This document shows, piece by piece, positions 59,816-64,000 of a stretch of DNA of 64,000 bases. Where the stretch lies: positions 310,001 through 374,000 of the forward strand of contig SCRE01000008.1 in the NCBI GenBank assembly GCA_004297935.1. Direction: 5' to 3'. Position numbers and translations under genes: made by a program. The stretch's first letter is position 1. Each line of letters opens with the position of its first letter. The stretch is from Microbacteriaceae bacterium (GTDB lineage Bacteria > Actinomycetota > Actinomycetes > Actinomycetales > Microbacteriaceae). The notes under the pieces were generated by a model. It saw nothing but the letters and a program-made list of their open reading frames with translations. It had not been told where the DNA came from and made no database searches.

Positions 59816-61326
59816 GCCGGCTGCCTCTCCAGCGCGGCTGTCAGGCGCCACTGACTCGCGCCGGTCGCTCTCGCGAAATCCGCATCGTGGCTCACCGCGA
59901 CAAGGGCGTGGCCCTCCGCCTGCAGTTCGCGGAACATCGCGATCAACTCGCGCCAGGTCACGGCGTCCTGGCCGAACGTCGGTTCGTCGAAGATCAGCAG
60001 CCGTGGTCTGGTTGCGAGCGTCGTCGCCACTGACAGCCGTCGCTTCTGCCCGCCGGACAGGGTGAACGGGTTCGCTTCGGCCAGTTCCGCAAGTCGCAGC
60101 CGCGCCAGGAGTTCGTCGACGCGTGCGGCGATCTCCTCGTGCGGCAGGCGTAGCGCGCGCGGCCCGATGGCAAGCTCCTGCCGCACCGTGGCGGCGACGA
60201 ACTGGTGCTCAGGGTTCTGGAACACGCTGCCGATGCGGGTGAGCAGATCGCGGGATCGCCAGCGGATCGGCGCCTCGCCTGCCGGGCCGGCAAGCGCGGC
60301 GGTTGCCGTGACGGTGCCGGCCAACGGGGGGATCAGCCCGCCCAGGGTCAGTGCCAGCGTCGACTTGCCGGCGCCATTCGGTCCGGTGATGACCGTCGTC
60401 GTGCCCGCTGTGACGTCGAGTTCCAACCCGGATGCGACGGCCGGGCCGCGGCCACGGGCGATCGCCAGTTCGCGCGCCTGCAGGAGCGGAACCCGTGGAG
60501 TGCCGTCTGCGACCGACACGGACTGCGGCCGGTCGCCGGGCAGCCACACCCCACTGCCGCGCAAGCGTGCCGCCTCGGCGTGCAAGACCGTCTCCGGTGC
60601 CCCATCGGCGAGGATCCCGTGATCGTCGCCGAGGACGATCACCCGATCGACGAGCCCCTGCCACACGTCGACGCGATGCTCGACGACCACGAGCGTCGCG
60701 CCCGTCGCCTCCAGAACCGCGGCGACCGCGTCGCGCACCTGCACGACGCCATCCGGATCAAGGTTCGCCGTCGGCTCGTCGAGCAGCAGCAGGCCAGGGC
60801 GCATCGCCATGACACCGGCGAGGGCGAGCCGCTGCTTCTGCCCGCCTGACAACTGCGTCGTCGGGTGATCCAGCGGCAGGCTCAGGCCGACTGCGCCCAG
60901 CGCCTCGCGCACACGCGGCCAGATCTCGGCGCGGGGAACACCGAGGTTCTCACAACCGAAGGCGACATCGTCACCGAGGCGCGCCAAGACGACCTGCGCA
61001 TCAGGATCCTGCAGTAACAGCCCGCTACGGCCTCGGTGCCGAGCGGGGTCTGCGCCGTCGACACGCAGAAGACCCTGCTCCTCCCCCTCATCCTCACCGC
61101 CGAGCACGCCGGCGAGCGCGGCCAGCAGCGTGCTTTTGCCCGAACCGGATGCGCCGAGCAGCAGAACGCGCTCGCCCGGTTCGATCTCCAGCTGCAGGTC
61201 GCGCACCGCCCAGTCGCGGCGCCCGGCGTGCCGCCATCCCCACCCCGAGGCGTGGACGGCCGCAGGCGCGGAGGTGCGCCCGGCTGCAGGCCCGGCTACG
61301 CGTCCGGCACCGCCCATCTCGGCCAC
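59812..61326 (-). CDS. ykoD: ECF transporter duplicated ATPase (EcfAA' fusion / YkoD)
   Basis: The 504-residue protein fuses two ABC ATPase domains: Walker A GASGSGKSTLLAALAGVL with LSGGQKQRLALA and LLLLDEPTANLDPDG in the first, and GPNGAGKSTLALTL with LSGGQKRRLSVA and LIFDEPTFGQD in the second. This is the form used by YkoD-type transporters of thiamine precursors. The GTG start abuts the ykoE stop; an ATG at 61317 is an alternative. Confidence 0.93.
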   Translation of the reverse strand: MAEMGGAGRVAGPAAGRTSAPAAVHASGWGWRHAGRRDWAVRDLQLEIEPGERVLLLGASGSGKSTLLAALAGVLGGEDEGEEQGLLRVDGADPARHRGRSGLLLQDPDAQVVLARLGDDVAFGCENLGVPRAEIWPRVREALGAVGLSLPLDHPTTQLSGGQKQRLALAGVMAMRPGLLLLDEPTANLDPDGVVQVRDAVAAVLEATGATLVVVEHRVDVWQGLVDRVIVLGDDHGILADGAPETVLHAEAARLRGSGVWLPGDRPQSVSVADGTPRVPLLQARELAIARGRGPAVASGLELDVTAGTTTVITGPNGAGKSTLALTLGGLIPPLAGTVTATAALAGPAGEAPIRWRSRDLLTRIGSVFQNPEHQFVAATVRQELAIGPRALRLPHEEIAARVDELLARLRLAELAEANPFTLSGGQKRRLSVATTLATRPRLLIFDEPTFGQDAVTWRELIAMFRELQAEGHALVAVSHDADFARATGASQWRLTAALERQPA

Positions 61327-61956
61327 CTACACCGTGGTCCGCGATTCCCGGCCCGCGGCGAATCGGTTCAGGGCGCCGGTCTTGGCGAGTGCCTTGACGA
61401 TGAGCCAGGAGCCGAGACCTGCGATCACGAGTCCGGAGACGGTGGTCGTGATCGCGTAGATCACGACGAAGGAGAATTTCGCTCCGGGATACCAGACCAG
61501 CAGATCCAGTATCGACTCGGCGATGCCGGCTCCCGCCCCGGCCAGCAACGCAACGAGCCAACTCCAGCGTGCGTACAGGAACAGCGCGAAGACCAGCTCG
61601 GCGCCGAGACCCTGCACCAATCCGGAGAGCAGCGTCAGTGCACCCCACTGGGTGACCATGAGCGCTGAGACGGTCGCCGCGACGAGCTCGACGTAGAGCG
61701 CCGCACCGGGCTTGCGCACGATCAGGCCACCGAGCACCCCGGCGAACAGCCATGGCCCGTTGATGATGCCCTGCAGGCCCGGAAGAGCGGCCTGGATAGG
61801 TGCCCCGATGGGATTGGAGGCCTGGTCCCAGGCCCAGAAGATCACACCGGCGGCGACCGCGATGACGCTGGCGACGACGATGTCGACCACGCGCCAGCGC
61901 AACGTGCGGCCGCGTTTGGTCGGGGACAGTCCGATTGGTTCGGTGGTTGTGTGCAC
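61327..61956 (-). CDS. ykoE: ECF transporter substrate-binding component YkoE
   Basis: The 209-residue membrane protein has the S-component topology with several TM helices (RVVDIVVASVIAVAAGVIFWAW, GIINGPWLFAGVLGGLIVRKPGAALYVELVAATVSALM, GALTLLSGLVQGLGAELVFALF, SWLVALLAGAGAGIAESI, FVVIYAITTTVSGLVIAGLGSWLIVKAL) and matches YkoE, which binds hydroxymethylpyrimidine (thiamine precursor). GTG 61956 is chosen because AAAGGGCAC lies upstream within a TPP-controlled hairpin; the frame to 62112 is non-coding leader. Confidence 0.92.
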   Translation of the reverse strand: MHTTTEPIGLSPTKRGRTLRWRVVDIVVASVIAVAAGVIFWAWDQASNPIGAPIQAALPGLQGIINGPWLFAGVLGGLIVRKPGAALYVELVAATVSALMVTQWGALTLLSGLVQGLGAELVFALFLYARWSWLVALLAGAGAGIAESILDLLVWYPGAKFSFVVIYAITTTVSGLVIAGLGSWLIVKALAKTGALNRFAAGRESRTTV

Positions 61957-61961
61957 TTTTC

Positions 61962-61993
61962 GTGCCCTTTCATCTGGAATGAAATGAGGGCAC
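61962..61993 (-). promoter_or_regulatory. Ribosome-site-sequestering hairpin of the TPP switch
   Basis: On the minus strand GTGCCC (61993-61988) is complementary to GGGCAC (61967-61962), which is part of the ykoE ribosome site AAAGGGCAC. ACGGGT (62024-62019) is in turn complementary to ACCCGT (61997-61992), which overlaps the GTGCCC arm, so the two stems exclude each other and translation of ykoE can be switched. Confidence 0.78.
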
Positions 61994-62035
61994 GGGTCTG
62001 GGTCCACCGGGTGGCGGAACCCGTCAGAGATGATC

Positions 62036-62124
62036 TGGCCTCCCTGCGCTGGCATGACCCAGATCAGGTTTGACGGTCGAAGGTTGAGAACCTTCCTCTC
62101 AGCCCGGCTCACCGGACTCCCGTG
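62036..62124 (-). promoter_or_regulatory. TPP riboswitch upstream of ykoE
   Basis: On the minus strand the conserved TPP aptamer sequence is present: GGGAGTCC, the CTGAGAGGAAGG region, and AAACCTGATCTGGGTCATGCC followed by AGCGCAGGGAGG. The order and spacing match the thi-box consensus. It controls a thiamine-precursor transporter (ykoEDC), as expected. Confidence 0.97.
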
Positions 62125-62198
62125 TTCGCCACCGAGTATAGCGTGAGGCCGATCGCGACACGACCCGCCCCTAGGATGAATCCTGTGGAGGAACCCCG

Positions 62199-62348
62199 AT
62201 GATCATGTTCTTGCTTGCGGTCGTAATCATCGCATTCCTCGTGATGCTCCGCATCGTGATCATGCGCTGGCGCAGGCAACGACGTGCGCATGAGTTGCGG
62301 GTGGCAGAGACGCGCGCGGCAGCCCGGCGCCGCGACCCTACTTCTTGA
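62199..62348 (+). CDS. Small membrane protein (49 aa)
   Basis: ATG 62199 opens a 49-codon frame: MIMFLLAVVIIAFLVMLRIVIMRWRRQRRAH... It has one hydrophobic helix (residues 1-22) followed by a highly basic tail. GGAGG (62187-62191) lies 7 nt upstream. A TAGGAT box (62172-62177) starts the transcript about 14 nt before the ATG. The 3' end overlaps the convergent gerW-like gene by 11 nt. No family is recognised; small basic-tail membrane proteins are common but under-annotated. Confidence 0.7.
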   Translation: MIMFLLAVVIIAFLVMLRIVIMRWRRQRRAHELRVAETRAAARRRDPTS

Positions 62349-62670
62349 GCGCCCTGATCACCTTCGACAGGGCCCGGCCCGCGACACAGACGAACGGGAT
62401 GCCCACGGCAAGGAGCGAGACGACGTTCGGCTCGAAATGCATGCCGTTGCGATCGCGGACATACGCACCGATCGGCACGCTGTAACCGCCGCCGCCTCCG
62501 CCGCTCGCGGCGGTCGCCTCGTCGCCGGAATCACGGCCGCCGCCGAAGCCGAATGCGACGAGCGCGACCGGCACAATGGTCACTCCGTCCAGTTCGACCG
62601 GGTCCCCGTACACGGAATGCACGCCGGCATTTTTGACGGTCTCTGCAAGTTGGAGCGTGAGATTGGCCAT
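62338..62670 (-). CDS. GerW/YtfJ-like sporulation-protein family member
   Basis: The 110-residue protein matches the Spore_YtfJ (PF09579) domain: MANLTLQLAETVKNAGVHSVYGDPVELDGVTIVPVALVAFGFGGGRDSGDE...GGGGGYSVPIGAYVRDRNGMHFEPNVVSLLAVGIPFVCVAGRALSKVIRAL. The family is found in non-sporulating actinobacteria too, where its function is not known. The ATG is 6 nt behind TAGCGT (62682-62677). Confidence 0.82.
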   Translation of the reverse strand: MANLTLQLAETVKNAGVHSVYGDPVELDGVTIVPVALVAFGFGGGRDSGDEATAASGGGGGGYSVPIGAYVRDRNGMHFEPNVVSLLAVGIPFVCVAGRALSKVIRALKK

Positions 62671-62676
62671 ATGCCA

Positions 62677-62682
62677 ACGCTA
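62677..62682 (-). promoter_or_regulatory. -10 box TAGCGT, leaderless start at 62670
   Basis: On the minus strand TAGCGT is followed by TGGCAT and ATG 62670. Confidence 0.65.
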
Positions 62683-62755
62683 CCGGTCCGGCCCTACGCT
62701 GACCAGTGCCGCACTGATCCAGCCGGCGGGCTGACCTGCACGCCGGCCCACACTG

Positions 62756-64000
62756 TCAATCGGAATCGCGTTGTGCCCGAAGCGATGACGTCTCCCCCAC
62801 TCGGGTGCGCGTGTTGTTCACGAGCGACGCCGGGGTGATCGCGCCACCACCGAATCGGGCGCTGACCGAGTCGATGGCGCGTTCAGCGTCCCGCCACTCT
62901 TCGTCAGGGTCCCAGAGCGCGAGTGCGCCGCCCCCTGCCGGCTCAAGCTGGTCGACACGCACGCCGATCAAGCGGATGGGGGTGTCCGCCGTGTCCAGCG
63001 CGTCGAAGACGGATGCGACCTCGTCGTAGATCCGTCGGCCCACGTTGGTCGGCTCGGCCAGAGTTCGGGAGCGGCTGACGGTGCGGAAGTCCGCGTAGCG
63101 CAGCTTCAGCGCCACGGTGCGGCCGACCAGTCCGGAGCGTCGCAGTCGCTCGCCCGTGCGTGCGGACAGCCGCAGGAGTTCGCGGCGCAACTCGGTGGTG
63201 TCCGACACGTCATGTTCGAAGGTCACCTCGTGCCCCACACTCTTCTCCTGCGAGAACACCGTCACCTCGCGCGGGTCGATGCCGTGGGCCAGCTCGTGCA
63301 GTTTGCGGGCGGCCGCCGACCCGATCCGCTTCTCCAGCGCGGGCAACGGAAACTCGGCGACATCGCGCACAGTGCGCAGGCCGAGGGCAGCGAGGGACTC
63401 CTGCGTGCTCGGGCCGACACCCCAGAGCGCCGAGATCGGCAGTGGATGCAGGAACGCAAGCGTGTCCGCAGGCGGAATGACCAGCATCCCATCAGGTTTG
63501 GCTCTGCCGGAAGCGAGCTTTGCGACGAATTTCGTGCCGGCGGCGCCGATCGAGCACGACAGTCCGGTGCGTTCCAGCACGCGGGCACGCAGCCTCGCTC
63601 CGATCGCGGCCGGGGATCCGAGGAGTTTGCGCGCGCCCGCCACGTCGAGGAAAGCCTCGTCGATGCTCACCTGTTCGACCAGCGGCGTCACCTCATGGAA
63701 CAATTCGATCACCCGGCGCGAATACTCGCGGTAACGATCCATGTGCGGCGGGAGCACGATCGCGCTCGGGCAGAGCTTCAACGCCTGCGAGACGGGCATG
63801 GCACTGCGCACGCCGTAGCGGCGCGCCTCGTAGGTCGCGCTTGTGACGACCGAGCGCCCACTGCTGTGGGCGACGATGGCCGGCTTGCCTCGCAGCTCCG
63901 GATGCTCCAGCAGTTCGACGGACGCGAAGAATGCATCCATGTCGACATGCAGAATCGTCGCATTCGTGTCGTCGACGACGCCGGATGAGACCTGCCGCTC
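62756..64000 (-). CDS. dinB: DNA polymerase IV (DinB), 5'-truncated by window edge
   Basis: The Y-family polymerase copies damaged DNA with low fidelity. The visible part opens ILHVDMDAFFASVELLEHPELRGKPAIVAHSSGRSVVTSATYEARRYGV, the DinB catalytic start (Asp and Asp-Ala-Phe-Phe), continues with RYREYSRRVIELFHEVTPLVEQVSIDEAFLDVAGARK (second carboxylate pair DE), helix-hairpin-helix ISALWGVGPSTQESLAALGL, and the little-finger domain. No start codon occurs in the 20 in-frame codons before MDAFFASVEL, so the gene begins beyond the right edge. The C-terminal tail has no clear PF beta-clamp motif in the last 20 residues. Confidence 0.95.
   Translation of the reverse strand, partial: ERQVSSGVVDDTNATILHVDMDAFFASVELLEHPELRGKPAIVAHSSGRSVVTSATYEARRYGVRSAMPVSQALKLCPSAIVLPPHMDRYREYSRRVIELFHEVTPLVEQVSIDEAFLDVAGARKLLGSPAAIGARLRARVLERTGLSCSIGAAGTKFVAKLASGRAKPDGMLVIPPADTLAFLHPLPISALWGVGPSTQESLAALGLRTVRDVAEFPLPALEKRIGSAAARKLHELAHGIDPREVTVFSQEKSVGHEVTFEHDVSDTTELRRELLRLSARTGERLRRSGLVGRTVALKLRYADFRTVSRSRTLAEPTNVGRRIYDEVASVFDALDTADTPIRLIGVRVDQLEPAGGGALALWDPDEEWRDAERAIDSVSARFGGGAITPASLVNNTRTRVGETSSLRAQRDSD

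Noticed and set aside
1-64000. CRISPR arrays, prophage, integrases and rRNA genes
   Set aside because: No regularly spaced repeats, phage structural genes, integrase or rRNA sequence were found on either strand.

Overview
This window is high-GC chromosomal DNA of an actinomycete, most likely a member of the Microbacteriaceae. The evidence is the strongly GC-biased codon use, the single-copy housekeeping genes with GTGA/ATGA translational coupling, an ileS T-box with a very short stem I, many start codons placed 6-8 nt behind a TANNNT box (leaderless transcripts), mycothiol-type redox proteins, and gene order shared with Mycobacterium tuberculosis (proB-obg-rpmA-rplU-rne-ndk-DUF4233-folC, and clpX-clpP-clpP-tig-nei2-rpiB-Rv2466c-like-pepN-globin-thioesterase-ettA-ssb-like). 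No prophage, insertion sequence, CRISPR array or rRNA operon was seen.

Layout. 1-2930: end of a coupled cluster (flippase-like membrane protein, RibD-type reductase, membrane-anchored alkaline-phosphatase-superfamily enzyme). 3052-10224, minus strand: tRNA-Ala, rsfS, an unknown membrane-anchored protein, nadD, a small membrane protein, proA, proB, obgE, rpmA and rplU, read from a promoter about 250 nt upstream of rplU. 10711-11591: two small plus-strand genes. 11645-14197: rne, with a leader of some 300 nt. 14621-20990: a VKOR-family gene, then the minus-strand run ileS-folC-DUF4233-ndk behind a T-box. 21072-29760: tetR/MFS pair with a shared operator, valS, a GNAT acetyltransferase, a methyltransferase and an M3 peptidase. 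29761-30792: repeats, an unknown gene, and a Cys/Met-rich copper-storage-like protein. 30932-35323: clpX, two clpP genes and tig. 35380-37712: tRNA-Pro, a repeat-rich gap, tRNA-Gly, an LLM-class oxidoreductase and dps. 37815-45204: paiB-like, nei2, rpiB, a DsbA-like mycothiol-dependent protein, pepN, mscS and a group II truncated globin. 45232-53144: FAD dehydrogenase, two thioesterases, ettA, a lipoprotein, an SSB paralogue and unknown genes. 53235-56490: nadE, an AhpD-like protein, and an ECF42-type sigma factor with its DGPF (YCII) partner and a matching promoter. 56592-58415: tRNA-Arg, thioredoxin-like protein, orn, tRNA-His, a small metallopeptidase. 58465-62124: a kinase and the thiamine-precursor ECF transporter ykoE-ykoD-ykoC under a TPP riboswitch. 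62199-64000: two small genes and the 5'-truncated dinB.

Most of the window is ordinary core genome. The parts most worth a second look are the systematic leaderless -10 boxes (18 cases with positions), the ileS T-box, the ECF42/DGPF/AhpD locus with a sequence-matched promoter, the TPP-controlled transporter with an explicit ribosome-site sequestering hairpin, the dispersed palindromic repeat family, alternative hairpins between clpP and clpX, and short tandem duplications sitting exactly on stop or start codons.
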